Below, in pieces: positions 13,179 to 26,100 of a stretch of DNA of 64,000 nt. Positions within the stretch are counted from its first letter, which is position 1. Every line of letters starts with the position of its first letter. The notes under the pieces are model-generated. The model saw only the letters and a list, made by a program, of their open reading frames with translations, ran no database searches and was not told the DNA's origin. Position numbers and translations under genes: made by a program. The stretch is taken from assembly GCA_028095005.1 (NCBI GenBank), contig CM051459.1, positions 202,283,902 through 202,347,901 on the forward strand, read 5' to 3'. Source of the stretch: Rhynchospora pubera. Lineage: Eukaryota > Streptophyta > Magnoliopsida > Poales > Cyperaceae.

Positions 13179-13602
13179 GAGAAAGTTTAACATGCACTAT
13201 AGTAGTCTATAGTGCATAGGGCATTTCGTGCACCGCGAGTTTTTTCGAGGGTATTTTTGTAAATTGAAAATCTAATTTAACCAATTTAATCTACATATTG
13301 AAATCTCATAGCAAATTAAATTTTACAATTTTTTAGATTTTATTACTATTTTTTTCAAATTTTATAAAATATGTCATTTTTGGAATATTGTAAATAGTAT
13401 AACATTCCAAAAATGACATGTTTTAAAAAATTCGAAAAAAATAGTAATAAAATCTAAAAAATTGTAAATTTTGGTTTTCTATGAGATTTCAATATGTAGA
13501 TTAGATTGGTTAAATTAGATTTGTCAATTTACGAAAATATCCCAAAAAAAATTCGTAGTGCACGGAATGCCCTATGCACTATGGTGCATATTAAACTTTC
13601 TC
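13179..13602. mobile_element. Long-arm foldback MITE
   Basis: A 424-bp near-perfect hairpin. GAGAAAGTTTAACATGCACT at the left end is matched by the reverse complement at 13583-13602 with few changes, and the arms extend about 200 bp to a centre near 13390. The arms include the pair GTGCAC-GAATGCCCTATGCACT and its mirror. No coding capacity. The very long inverted arms suggest a Mutator-type or foldback MITE. I could not match a target duplication, so the superfamily is left open. Confidence 0.75.
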
Positions 13603-14047
13603 AACAAATTTAAAAGTTATGAATAAACTACCAAAAGTAAAATAATAGAGTTTATTTTTAGTGTGATACCACAATATATTTTTACCGGTAAATTTTTTTG
13701 ACTAGGTAATGAGTATTTTTAAAATAAAATCAATCTCCTACCTCCGACAATACTGCCAATCTCTTTGATGAACTTCTGGTGAGCATGTACACTGAAATCC
13801 GGTAGTGCGACGCTGAACTTACAAAAAAAAAAATAGTAATAAATGAATAATAAAACATTTTGATTAAATTTGAGTAATAAAAAAACCTAAATACTATATA
13901 TAACACATCTCCAGTACTATATCTCTTTGATGAACTTGTGGTGAGCAATTAAAATATAAAATGTATCGACAGAATGAGAGTTATTAAATTGAACAATAAA
14001 AGTACAAAGTCTGAATACTAATCTTTCTATATTATTTGATTTGTGTG

Positions 14048-14084
<37 letters not shown>

Positions 14085-15661
14085 GTTATTGTTGTTGTTA
14101 TTGTTGTTGTTGTTACTATCATTTTTAGCACCCGACGAATTTGCCAAATAAAATAAAATCTCCAAATTTCTCAAAAATAAAAGTTTTGATATTTGACTGA
14201 CTATTTTTCGAAAATGATTAACATTGGAGGCTCTCCCTAGTCTGTCAATTTATTTTCTGTACCATCTATGTGTTGCTGGAAAGCCCTGGCCTTTGGTGAT
14301 GTATTCATGTTAGTTTGATGACCAAAAAATATTTAAATTCTATGAATTATTCGAAAACGAAAAAGCTGGCAAAGTGATGTAATTTAGTTTACTAAAACAA
14401 GAATAATGAAGGCAAAATATTACACTGCATAATTACATAAATACTGGTTCCCCTGTACTATCTAATGGCCAAATCACTAACACACATATATAAGCGCATT
14501 TTATGTCTAATTAATAGTCTCGTTCTGTAGAGTGGAGACTTAATTAGTTGATTTTGGAGTCTCCATTGAGCATTGAAGAGTGAAACTTAGTCAAACATGT
14601 GGGAGAAACTGTTGGATAAGGGACCGTTATGACTTATGAGAGGAGAATGGCAAGTGGGTCCTACCTCTTTATAATTTAACAGAAGCATATATATGCATAA
14701 TGCACCTCCCTCATTTAAACAGGATGATGGCTGACAACAGGTCCCCAGTGAAAAAAGACTTGTAAGGATTCCCTTCCGTTGTATATTTAAACAGCGGGAC
14801 CCAAAGGAAAGGCACCAATAGTATTAACAGAGAAGCAGAAATAGCTAACAATTGGGTCATAATTGTAAAAAAGAACAACTACAGCACATCCGAAATTGAG
14901 AAAATCTGAGAAAATTGTTTTTTATTTATACAAAAAAAAGTTCTTAAAGGCAATCAAGGGAAATTTTCCTTTTTTTTCTCTATAACATGACCCCAAATCG
15001 AAGGATGACAAAAAAATTAGAGAACTTGCATGCAAATGAAATTTTAAATGAATTTCCAGTCAATTAAGAAAAAAAAATTTTATTCCATTCCTCGAGCGTG
15101 GCGTTGATGTGGAATCTTCAAATATGAATTTTCAAGTGAAAAATAGCTGCGAACAACCAGTGCGGAGTCAGAAAATATTCGAACATAGGTCAATAAATCC
15201 ATAATTTTAATGTTGTCATATAAAATTTAAATAATTTTGTAAATCTATTGATATATTAATTATAGTTTATAATTACAATCATGTAAAAGTTCAAAAATAA
15301 AAATGAAGTTCGGTAATAAAATATCAATCATTATTTATGGGGATTAAGTTAGTGTCGATACATAAGTTTATATGGAAAATATATATTTTTATATATATAT
15401 CCAAAGTATTTAAAAAAAAATGGGGTCAATTGACCCCCTTTGTTGCATGTAACAACGCCCCAACAAACAAATATTATATTTTTATCATTTTATCTGGATT
15501 AAAATAAATGATCATTGATTACAAAATAATAATATGTTTATATGCGTGCTTGATACAATAACACATGTTACTTTAAAGTGCAAAATATTTTATGAAAATA
15601 TTCAGGTGATAAAATCATGGGAGATTGTTATCAGATGCGAAATATTTAAATTATGAATGCA
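13603..15661. other. Intergenic DNA with an ATT/GTT microsatellite
   Basis: No gene was seen. An (ATT)n run passing into mixed ATT/GTT triplets lies at about 14050-14113. The asparagine-rich frame read through it on the minus strand (13917-14174) is a by-product of the repeat. Confidence 0.55.
14050..14113. repeat. ATT/GTT microsatellite
   Basis: About eleven ATT triplets are followed by interspersed GTT triplets, all in one phase. A simple sequence repeat, probably length-polymorphic. Confidence 0.9.
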
Positions 15662-16130
15662 TCAACTCACGTGTCTACTGCTCTACTCTGCCAAAGCTAC
15701 GGCTTTAGCAAGCCCACGAGTATAGACTACCGTCTTAACTTCTTTTACTAGAAACTCCATTGCTACGTTCAAGATTATGATTTTACAAAGGAAACACCAA
15801 TATCTTTACCGTTCTAGACTAGATAAGTTTCTGCTTTTAGCCTTGCCTTTGGCTTTAAGCACAGAGAGCCCCCCCTTAAAAAAAGCTTCCCTCAAAAGCA
15901 ACAGCCTTTTTTCTTCATGAAGGGTGGAGTCCACTCGAGGCACCACAGTCAAAACTTTAATCAGGCGTTTTATTCTCTTTTACCTCATGAATTCAAGTGC
16001 AAGCAAAAAGAGAATTTTAGTGATTGGGATGGGATTTCGCAAAAGATATTGTCCCTGGTCAAAGGCAACTCCCCTAATTGGATTTCAAGCCTCTTTCAAA
16101 GGAAAATAATTAAAAGATAAAAGAATCCAA
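15662..16130. other. Possible organelle-derived insert (NUMT candidate)
   Basis: The base composition and word use change from AT-rich repeat DNA to mixed sequence with phrases such as GGCTTTAGCAAGCC and TCCCTGGTCAAAGGCAACTC. To my eye these resemble plant mitochondrial intergenic DNA. Two overlapping frames (15917-16120 and 15924-16109) stay open but have no recognised motif. This is an impression from composition only and needs an alignment to mitochondrial genomes. Confidence 0.3.
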
Positions 16131-17283
16131 TGAGGCTCAAAAGTGTAGCTCTAATGGTTTCATTAAATCCTCAAAGATATGTAGGCTATACGCAGGAAAA
16201 GTAAATACTTTCCATATTACAAAATGCTTCTAAATTTGGGGACCCATTAAAAGACAAATTAGTTTCATTCGTATACTTCCACGTTGGCAGGGAGTGATAT
16301 GGCTTTACACGACTGGCATCGGACATCCGTGCAAACTCATTAAGAATATACTAACAAATATACACAGACCAAAAAAGGGAAAATTTTTTGGGATCTATAT
16401 TCTATACACTTGCAAACCTTTCAAGTCGTACATTATTGTTTTATAATAAATATGAAATTCTTCGTGCATTATTTTTTTCTCAGCAAGAAAGAATTTTTTC
16501 CGGAATATAATGTCAGATTTTATTTGCAGAAAATATCTGTCAATTATATCGAATTTCTCAGCCGGCATTTTTTAGAAAATTTTAAATGCAAAATAGCTTT
16601 CATCTTCTAAATACAATATCGATCGAAATATTTATTTGACAATGATGTTCATTTCGTTCATGTCAAAAGAATAACATATTTTTTTCATCTAAAAATATCT
16701 TGTTTTTATGGAAAATGCATGTGCTTGCAACGTCCCTCTATTTTCGTCAAAAAAAAAAAATAGCAATGAAAAAAAAATACAGATTTTTAATGAGTAAATG
16801 AAACCGGGAATCGAGTTGAATTACTTTATGAATATGTGCTTGAAAGAAAAACTGACATTTCAGCATGGTTTTCATCTTTCTATTTTGTTTTGTTTGTTTA
16901 AGAAACAGCCTATGTTTTTTTTATTATTAATTTAACTTAACTAGTTCTCAATGTACGTCTACCACATACAAAATTATATATATGTTAATTATTCCAGCTT
17001 ATTTCTGGTGATCGTTAAACTATTTATTGATTTTATTTTATATATATTATGTATCGATCGATCATTTCCATTTTTTTAATTGTCACACATTTTGTGATTA
17101 TTTTGCATACATTACTGCCGTTATCACACTAGAAAAAACTGAGAACAATGTGCATTTATTTAAAAAAATTACTATATTAAAATTGAAGAATTTTTTTATT
17201 TCATAATAAGCAGGTTTGTTGGGGGGAGTGGTATAACAGCCCAAATATCTAAACATTGTAAATGTAAAGACAAGGAATCAGTT
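16131..17283. other. AT-rich intergenic DNA, no gene seen
   Basis: No supported gene, RNA or repeat with definable ends. Confidence 0.5.
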
Positions 17284-17500
17284 TCATTTACCCATTTCTT
17301 TCCTCTCTGCACAAAGGGTTACAGTGCCGCAGTTCCCAGAAAAAAGCTCTTTTTCGAGTCCGGTCAAAGTTACCTTAGGCTCACTAGGGATGACCGCACT
17401 CGGAACCTTCAGAGCGCGAGTGGGGAAAAGAAAGCAAGAAGGGAATAATCGTTTCAACACAGTACACAGACCTCGTAACACGAACAAATACTTCTTTATT
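17284..17500. other. Second possible organelle-derived tract
   Basis: A short island of balanced composition inside AT-rich DNA, open on both strands for 65-77 codons without a familiar protein. It has the same texture as 15662-16130. The assignment is weak and rests on composition. Confidence 0.25.
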
Positions 17501-18412
17501 TTCCTCATCAGATTCATTTAGAACCAACCCCTACTTTTCCCTCGCCATGCTTTCTTGTAATTTCGTATTTATGGAAACGGCCTGGAAATCACAGCCGTTG
17601 ATTGTTCTCGTGGGCACCGTCCTTCCTATCACTGTTTCGGAAGGTTTATAGCAAAAAGCCTGTTATTCGTCATTCAATTGTATGAGATACAATAGAAATT
17701 TCATGAAAACTTTTTAATAGGAATGTTTGTTAATGAAAGAATGATGTTATGATTCTAGTGCGATTGCTGAAAAATATGTGATATATTCAATATTTAATTG
17801 AAAAATTTTCAAAGCTCTCAAATATCAATTTTACATTTTATTTTTTTTTTGCTTTAACACAACATTTCGTTCTTTCTAAAAAGTGTACATCTTTGTTAAG
17901 GACAGGACAATGACAACTTATGTCAAATTAGATAGTGAATTGTGAAATAATATTAGAGTAAACTGCAATAAAAAAAAATTCTTTTTACACCTATAGAATT
18001 GAGAACTCTCACTTCTTAACTATGGAAATCAATAGCTTGCTCCCCAATAAATTACTCACCAAAGACATTTTTATTGACTTTGTTGCATATCATCTACGTC
18101 ATGTTTCTTAAAAAAGTAAAGAAATAAATTTTCTTATGCATACGTGCTATTTGGACTTAAAATACTATTTGAACATACTAACAAAAAACACGCATGTGGA
18201 CAAATTTAAAAAATAAAATAATATTAAATAATAAAAATTTGTTATACAAATCTATCAGCGAGATAGGTAAATGTGTTATTCAAATTTTTTATTGAATAAA
18301 AAATTAAAATATATTGTTACTTACTCTAGTTATTGATATCTAATTATAAATCAAATCGATCGAACGACAAAAATAAGTGGATACACATTAGATCTTGCTT
18401 GCAATACTTTAA
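17501..18412. other. AT-rich intergenic DNA, no gene seen
   Basis: Nothing recognisable beyond short A/T runs. Confidence 0.5.
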
Positions 18413-18630
18413 GGGTGTGTTTGGATGAGCCGGGAATAAAGAATAGGAATAAAAAATTTCGGTTTGCGTGCTTATTCTTATTCTTGTGCAACCCAAACAA
18501 CACTAGAATAAGAAATAAGGGCCCTTATTCTTATATCTAACAAAACCATAGTATAAAAATAAGGAATAAGAATAAGCACGCAATCCGAAATTTATTCCTA
18601 TTCTTTATTCTTGGCTCATCCAAACACAAC
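18413..18630. mobile_element. Tourist-like MITE, TSD TAA
   Basis: A 218-bp inverted-repeat element starting GGGTGTGTTTGGATGAGC and ending GGCTCATCCAAACACAAC. It is flanked by TAA at 18410-18412 and 18631-18633. A three-base duplication with G-rich ends of this form is typical of PIF/Harbinger (Tourist) MITEs. Same family as 2661-2866 and 28695-28914. Confidence 0.85.
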
Positions 18631-18963
18631 TAAGATCCGTTTATAAGGAGCGAAATGAGATTGAGATGGGATTCTAATGAGATTGAGATTGATATAGGAT
18701 TCTACTGTCTGATCCAAATTCCAGATTAATTGCAAATGTTTGGAGGACAAAATCAAGAACAGAGCACATGATGGAACCAATGGTTGGGTTCAGGATTTAA
18801 TGGTTTTGTTCGTTTCTGTCTGAGAACTGGTTTGGGGTCCTACAGTGGGTCCTACTCCCTGCATGAAGACGGGAATCTACTCAGAACAATCACGTTCCAA
18901 AGAAAGAGAAGAAGAGAGAGAATAGGTTTTAGAAGAAGAGAAGGAGAAGAAGAAGAATCCAGC

Positions 18964-19032
18964 ATGGCATCACCACCCGATCTCTTGCCCGCTCTTTACG
19001 CTTTCGCTTCCGTATACATTGAAGGCTATTAG
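18964..19032 (+). CDS. Short ORF behind a purine-rich leader, unrecognised
   Basis: A 22-codon frame (MASPPDLLPALYAFASVYIE then GY and TAG). Its ATG has a favourable plant context, A at -3 and GC directly after the ATG. It follows about 70 nt of GA-rich DNA (18895-18960) that looks like a plant 5' leader. I do not recognise the peptide. It could be a first exon, an upstream ORF of an unseen transcript, or chance. The GTATAC inside the frame is a possible but weak splice donor. It lies about 560 bp beyond the 3' end of the HSFB4 coding region and on the opposite strand, so it is not part of that gene. Confidence 0.2.
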   Translation: MASPPDLLPALYAFASVYIEGY

Positions 19033-19592
19033 ATTAGACTAGTGATTAGACCACTTTTCCGATTTAATCATGACCCTGCCATTTTGTACAGTGATTTTTC
19101 TTGGAAGACCTGCGCTGCTCTTACCTTAGCTAGGACGATTCTCTTTCAGTCTTTCTCTCTCATATTTCTCGAATGAATAATGAGAGGACTGCATCTGATA
19201 CAACATCTGTTGCTATCATATAATACAGCTATGCTACTTTGACTAAGGGATTTCATAGGTTGAAGAAGAATAAAGAGAGACGCTCAGATTTTTAGTGTAC
19301 TTTGAAAGCTCTACCTGCAATAGGGTGGCGACTGGCGAGTTAAAAAGAACCATAAAAAAGCTGAATGATGCATCCGTTATGTACAAACAACTACATTACA
19401 ACATTGAAGAGAGAACTAGAACTACATCAATAAGCTCATTGGAAGAAAAACAATAACTAGCTAATAAAAGTAGCTAAAAAAGAGCATAAATTAAAACTAC
19501 AACAAAAATCTACCAAGGTTGCCGCAGAATGAACTAGTGATTTAGCACTCTGATAAAAGAAAGATCAGAAGATCATGACCTAAATTGCTAAA

Positions 19593-20732
19593 CTAACTAC
19601 TAGCTGGGGATACTGGCATTAGGTTGAGCCCCAAGTCATTTTTCTCTAACACTAGGCGAGGTTTAGTTGATGGAGAAGTCGGCTCGTCTAATTGCAACCT
19701 CTTGCTACCGGCATTCGAGCAACTGCCACCGCCACCGAGAGAAACTCCAAAGAGCTTGGGTCTTACACTGTTTGTCTCTCTGTTCTCGACTGGAGATGGC
19801 TCTTCGGCAATGGTAAGAGAACTACTTGAAGTAGTGCTACCAGAGTTTAATCCAGTTTTCTTACTTCTTTGCTGTAGACCAAGCAAAAGTGGCGATGCAG
19901 CTGAGCTCGGTGCAACAGGTTGGACATGGTTCTGAACGAAGTAAATGATGTCATTGTAGAGCTTCCTCATGTGGGCTAGTTCAGAGAGCAAAGCAGCATT
20001 ATTCCGACGAAGCCTTTCGTTCTCATCCATCAATGCAGATGCGGTGGGAGGCACAGCATTGGCAGGTGGAGTGCAATTTGGTGTTGGACCTAACATGAGA
20101 AGCCGAGGTGGCTGCGGTACTGCAAGGCCAGGATGGTAGTGGGCTGGCTGTTGATGCACATGGTGGTGATCATCAGCGAAGTGTGCATTGTGAAATAGAG
20201 GGAAATGATGTGGAGGGAAAATGGGAGGCGATGAAGGGCATTGTGTTGCAGAAGTCGGTGTCTTTCGTCGGTGAATCTCGCATAAGAGGTGCTTCTCACC
20301 CTTTCTGAAAAACTCATTTGCAAACTCCCATCTTTCTGGCACCACTTTCCTAAAACCCTACATTATTGAAAGGAGGCATAGTTTCATGATTAGTAAACTT
20401 CATCGACAATAAGTAGTAAACTTGTATCGTTGTATTGATGAAATGTAAGTTTTTGTAACAATGTATGTACATACATAAGTGTTGAGTTGGCGAACGAAGG
20501 AGGAGAAGTTGTTGTGCTTGAAGAAATTGGGCAGGATGTCACGAGCAAACTCAGGTGGCCGCCACACAACAAAGGTGGAGATGCGGTCGTCACCCCACGA
20601 TACAATGTGATCGGTTGCGGGGTCGTCGACGAGCTGGTACGTCTTCGTTAGGAACGGCGCCGGTACAGGTTTGTGTGCCTCCATTGCACCTACATTTGCG
20701 GTGCTTCCACCTTCCCAGCACCTATCCATCAT
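19593..20732 (-). CDS. HSFB4: Class B heat-shock transcription factor, HSFB4-like
   Basis: Two exons, 20475-20732 and 19593-20357, encode about 340 residues. The 117-bp intron (20358-20474, GT-AG, phase 0) interrupts the DNA-binding domain at QLNTY/GFRK, the conserved position in plant HSFs. The DNA-binding domain spans about residues 22-119 (VPAPFLTKTYQLVDDP, FKHNNFSSFVRQLNTY, LLCEIHRRKT). The HR-A/B oligomerisation coiled coil is at about 195-230 (MDENERLRRNNAALLSEL) and lacks the 21-residue insert of class A. KLFGVSL at 287-293 is the class B repression motif, and LGLNL at about 329-333 is an EAR-type LxLxL motif. With no activation (AHA) motif, it should act as a nuclear repressor. The tail and HR-B region fit HSFB4. 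The Arabidopsis orthologue, SCHIZORIZA, sets root stem-cell fate. The start at 20732 is the first of two adjacent ATGs. No defects were seen. Confidence 0.95.
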
Positions 20733-21240
20733 TTGTTGGATTGAGAGTTTGGAAGCGAAAGAGAAAGAGGGATATGGTTGGGTACTCTAGAGTGAGCTAG
20801 AAAGAGGAAGGGGTTTGGTCTGGGTTTTAGGAGGAATGAGAAGTAAGAAAGGGAAGTAGTAGCATGTGGGGATGATGTGTGTTTGGTTTGTAGGTGTGTG
20901 TGGTGTGCTGGATTTGTAATTTTTTTTACTGAGGGGTTGCCTCGGGTGTGGTGGAAGGAAGTGGGCGGTGGGGGGTATAGAGGGAATATGTGTCTCAGTG
21001 TCTGTGTGTCTGGTTTCTCTCAGATAGAAAGAAGTGTGAGAAAGAGAGGAAGGTGAAGATTCAACTTTCAAGGTAAACCCGTGACTTCGCTCTCTCTCTC
21101 TCTCTCTCACACATCTGCTCTGGGCTCTCTCTGTAGATTTTTTTACTATCTTTTCTCTTTCAGCGATGCGATGCTGGTGCGATTTGCTTATAGTTGTGAT
21201 GAGCCTGACGCTTGGGCGCGGCCAGAGCGCGCACGCACTT
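20733..21240 (-). promoter_or_regulatory. HSFB4 upstream region and probable 5' leader, CT/GA-rich
   Basis: The 500 bp before the HSFB4 start are rich in CT on the coding strand side and in GA on the plus strand. A dinucleotide run (CT)n on the plus strand lies at about 21090-21108. GA/CT runs of this kind are common in plant 5' leaders and core promoters. I found no convincing TATA box or heat-shock element triplet, so no transcription start is assigned. Frames read here on either strand are low-complexity and not considered coding. Confidence 0.45.
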
Positions 21241-21822
21241 AAAACGACCATCAGCAAAGGCATGGGCTGACGCTGGAGCTCTGAACCGTTGCTTCATTTG
21301 GATGTCATATTTGTCTGTTATTTTCTCATATCTGTGTTTTCTACAATGCTCAAATTGTACTAGAATAACACTAATTTATTCTAAGACTCGTAGTGCTATT
21401 TTAATTTATACAATTCAAAATTTCTATCTTAATCCAACATTGGTGTTGCCATTTTTATTTTTGCAATTCAAATTTTCTATCTTTTAATTTCTCTGAAATT
21501 GGTACGTTATTAGTGTCATTTACTAAGGTACGTAATATTTTATAGGAATAGTATAGTTACACTTTCTGAATTAGTATTGTTCTGAATATATAATATAATC
21601 TAAACAATATTTACTCTACTCCTAATAGAAAAAAAATTAATTATTCTTAACAATATTTAAGTTAGCATTTTTTTCGACTAATTTGAACAATAATGTTTTT
21701 GTTCTATTCCTTTGACAATCTAACTTCATTTAGAAAAAAAAATCATTAGATATCAATTAATTTAGGGTACTAACAATCGCAAAGTCAGTGTTAAAAAAAT
21801 TAACTATACATATCTTATTTAT

Positions 21823-21989
21823 GGGGGCGTTTGGATGAGGTTGGAATAGGTGGGAATTGCAAATTCCCGGAATTTCTTATGCCAAATTTATTATAAACAA
21901 TCCAAACTCTTCACAAAGTTACACACTTCCCAATAAATTTATGCCTAAAATTGGCTATTCTCCCAATTCCCAACCCATCCAAACGCCCC
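21823..21989. mobile_element. Tourist-like MITE, TSD TAT
   Basis: A 167-bp element with ends GGGGGCGTTTGGATG and CATCCAAACGCCCC, flanked by TAT at 21820-21822 and 21990-21992. Its interior (GGGAATTGC, TTCCCAATAAATTTATG) resembles 36395-36552, so the two form one subfamily. Confidence 0.85.
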
Positions 21990-22876
21990 TATGATTTATA
22001 TAAGAAATAAATCGAATTTGGTGTAATTTGAAAATTATTGTTGTTGAGCAGTTTGAAAATTATTAATCATGGTAATGAAGGATTTTTTTAATTCTATAAA
22101 ATTTGATACGTAACCTTTGTCTGCTATAGTAAAGCGTTGGTAATTGATTTTATTTACATTACTATTATAGATGTTGTAGTTATAGTTGTCAAATAAAAAA
22201 CTATCAAATATGCTTCTTAGTCAGCTAGTTAAATATTATGAGCTAGGAGAACACAATATTGTTCTTTAAAAGAAATAAATTAAATATATGCAAGTGATTT
22301 TGAAATATTTTTGAAACAGTATATACCACCCTAAATAGCACAAATTAAAATTTAAAATAAATTTTAAGCTGATAAGAATTTTCATGCGAAATTTGTAAAT
22401 AGTTGTTTAATTAATTTGGTCTAATCAATGCTCTTTGATTTCTTTTATTGCACTTTTAAATACTTGCATGTCCTTGTTTAATACCAGTAATAAATTAATA
22501 TATATATCAAGTTATGTGAATTAATATACCAGTATTGATTTCTTTTATTGCACTTTTAAATACTTACATGTGCTATATTTTGCATATTATTAAGTATTAA
22601 CGGGTCCCGAATGAAGTGTATATAGCAGTATTACTGAAAGTGTAAATGTCTGCTCTTCATAAATAACAGAGGATGTGTTGCGATTACACTGCACTCTCTA
22701 GGCTGACCTGACCAGCTGGGGGAACTTTTTATACAAGTTTGTGAAGGAGTCGCGTATATGATTATATGATATCATAAATGGATTTCTATTTGGAGGAATG
22801 GCTTTTTCCCTCACGCTGAAAAATGCCTTGCCTGTCTGATCCACTCACAGAAATAATAACAGTGCAAGAACTAAAG
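21990..22876. other. AT-rich intergenic DNA, no gene seen
   Basis: No supported feature. The block TTGATTTCTTTTATTGCACT followed by TTTAAATACTT occurs twice, near 22436 and 22534, about 98 bp apart: a short direct repeat. Confidence 0.45.
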
Positions 22877-23160
22877 TTTTTTTTTTTTTTGATTCAAACC
22901 CGTGGGCACTTTCATTAATATAAAAAGTTTACAGTACAAATTCCTGCAAATTCTTTCGGGAGTCACCTGACTTAGCTATTCACGGTACCAGTAAAACTTA
23001 CCAGAGTACCACCTCCCCATCTAAACCCTTACAGCGTGCCTTCACCCTACCTAACCAGATACAAAGAATAACAAAGGAAAATAAAAAACAAGAGCAAAAG
23101 AAAAAGCGACAAGAAAATCTACAACAAAACAAAGAAACTAATCTTAATTTAAGAAAATCC

Positions 23161-26100
23161 TCAATCTTCATTAAAGCTCTGACAAACTTGAAAGTACCTT
23201 CCATCTAAACCCGATTGAATACCTAACTCCTCTGACAACTCCAAAAAACACCCGCCTCCATCCCAAATCATACCAGTTCTCCTAGCATGATTTGCCAGTT
23301 TATGTGCCGGGCCCACCGCCTCTCTCTTTACATGCCTGAGACACATGCGAGCATCCTGAGCCCTCAGCATTTGACTTGCTTGATACATCGCCTCTCTCGC
23401 CCTCCAAGAAGGCAAATTTTCCAAGTCTTCATCTAAAATTTTGCTAACCAAGTTGAGACAGTCAGAGTAGAAGAAAACTTTTGAAATATCTCCCGTAAGT
23501 ACCGGATCATCCTGGACTTTACCAATTGTATGTACTAATGCCTGAACCTCAGCCTGGAAGGGATCATGTGCTTGTATAGGATTGCAACCCATTCGTTTAA
23601 CCAGCCCCTTTTCATAAATTACATAAGCAATCCCAGCTGTCCCATTTGGTGCCCATGAAGCATCTACCAGCACATGCCACTCATCACTCCTCACTTCAAT
23701 CCTTCCTCCTTGCATACTGTCACTTATGTTAGCATTATGTCCTTTCCTTAGACTATCAGACTCATCCCTGCTTGTTACCCAGATTTTCACCTCTCTTAGT
23801 ACCTCTCTAGCATCAAAATTTTCATGCTGCATTACAACCTTATTCCTGGCCTTCCACAATTCCCATAAGGTATATGCAAAAATTCTTACATTTTCACAAT
23901 CCAGCCCTGCAACAATTTGCATTATAGCTTGTGTAATGTTCAATGGTAGGTCATGGGTTCTGATTGACAATTGACCACCAAACCAAACCAATCTAGACCC
24001 TGGACAAAAGAAGAAGCAGTGTGTTTCATATTCATTTTCTTGATGACACCTTTGACACACTGGGGAAATGGCCTGAATTCTAGCATGCATGTTGTTTGCC
24101 AATGGAAGTGCTTTTGATAGTAACCTCCACAGGAAAATTCTTACCTTTGGCACAATGCCTTTCCAGCTTGCAATTTTCCCCCATTGAGGTTCATTGCTGA
24201 GGAGGTGATGACATGAAATATTTTGTAGACAATTATACCCCTCCTTTACAGTATACACCCCAGACACGGTTTCTGACCAGTTCAATCTGTCTGGCACTAT
24301 GCAATTCAACATCGGTGGCCTTACGGTGTCTCTAATCAAATGTGCCTTTTCTACTCCAAATAATCTGCATAGCTTTTCCTCATCCCAGCTGCATGTTTGT
24401 TCATTGACCAGATCTTTGATCTTTAGTTGCATGTTTGCTCTGATTGTATCTTGTTGGACTTCCCAGCCATCAAACCATGGCTGTGATACTGCAGCTATGG
24501 TACTGCCATCTCCTACATCCCATTTCACATGGCCCTTGAAGAAGTCCCTCATTCTTATAACTTCTCTCCACATCCTACTGCTCCTTGAATTCTTTTTTGC
24601 CCTCCAGAAACCGACTCGAGGGTAGTACTTAGCCTTACAGATCTGCACCCACAGCTTGTCTGATTGTCCCATGAGCGCCCATGCATTTTTTTGGAGCAAC
24701 GCTTCTCCGAACATTGATAAATCTCTCACTCCTAGCCCTCCACTTTGTACCGGTAAACATATCTTTTTCCATGATACTAAAGCCAAGTACCTATTTTTAT
24801 CTTGCTTCCCCCAAAAAAATCTTGCAATTTGGCTAGTCATCTGATTTATGAACCCTTTTGGTAGCTTCTCTGTGTTCATATAGTATACCGGCATCGACGT
24901 AAGCACTGATTTTATCAGTACCAGCCGGCCTGCATGAGATAGCATAGCACTTTTCCACCCTGCCAGCTTGGAGTTTACTCGATCCAGTAGCATTCTTGCT
25001 GTATCTCTTGCACCATTTCTCGCAGCAATAGTTACTCCAAGGTACTTCTCTTGTGTTGTAGCCTCCACGGCTTGTAGATCAGCTTTGATTCTGTGAATTG
25101 TTTCCTCATCACACCCCTTGGTAAACCACAGTTTGGACTTGGCAGGGTTTACCTCCAGGCCAGAAGCTCTTCCAAACTTTTGCATAATTTCCCGAACCCC
25201 TTGCATCTCCTCTCTTCCTGTCCCTCCCAAAATTACCAAATCATCTGCATATATTACATGTGTTAGGTAAGGTGCAGTGTGTGCCAATTTCATCCCTTGA
25301 ATTTTACCCTGTTGTAAGGCAAACTTGAACTGTCTGGATAGCATCTCCATTGCCAATATGAAGACATACGGCGACATTGGACACCCTTGGCGCAACCCTC
25401 TTGTTGGCTCTATGAATCCATCTCCTGTTCCATTAATGAGGATTGTAACCTTGGCAAGTTTGTAGGCCGTAAGCATCATTTTTGACAGCTTCTCTGGCAT
25501 GTTAATGTGCTTGAAAGTGTATACCAAAAAAATCCAGTTTAGCTTATCAAAAGCTTTTGCTATGTCCACTTTAAGCATGAACCCCTTCATTTTAAAATTG
25601 GAGCTATTAAAAGAATGAAGGATTTCCTTTGCAAGTATCACATTGTCAGAGATGCAACGGCCCTGTAGAAAAGCCGTCTGTTCCAGGGATATAATTTTGC
25701 ACATGTGCGGCCTTAATCGCGCAGCAATAATCTTCATAACCAGCCTGTAGATGACATTCCCCACACTTATTGGCCGATATTCTGCAGGAGTCTCTGGCTC
25801 TGCCCCCTTTGGAATCAACACCACATTACAGTCTAGCCATGATTCTGGTATAAAGCCTTCTTGAAAGATTTTTCTGATCTGTACTACTAAATCAGACCCG
25901 ATTACATGCCAGTATTCTTGAATAAACCGTGGTGTAATTCCATCCGGGCCGGGGCTTTTGTACGGGCCCATCAGAAAAGCAGCTCTTCTTATCTCATTGT
26001 AATCTGGTAGTCTTATTAATGCCTCATGAGCTTCAATCGGGATTACCGGTCCAGGATTTGTGGTCAGCATGTTAAAGAAACCCTCTATCTCATTCTCCGT

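Noticed and set aside
13917..14174. Poly-asparagine protein on the minus strand
   Set aside because: Product of the ATT microsatellite. No gene structure around it.
20787..21263. 158-codon minus-strand frame upstream of HSFB4
   Set aside because: Reads through CT/GA-rich leader sequence. Composition is simple, and it has no conserved block and no link to the HSFB4 frame.
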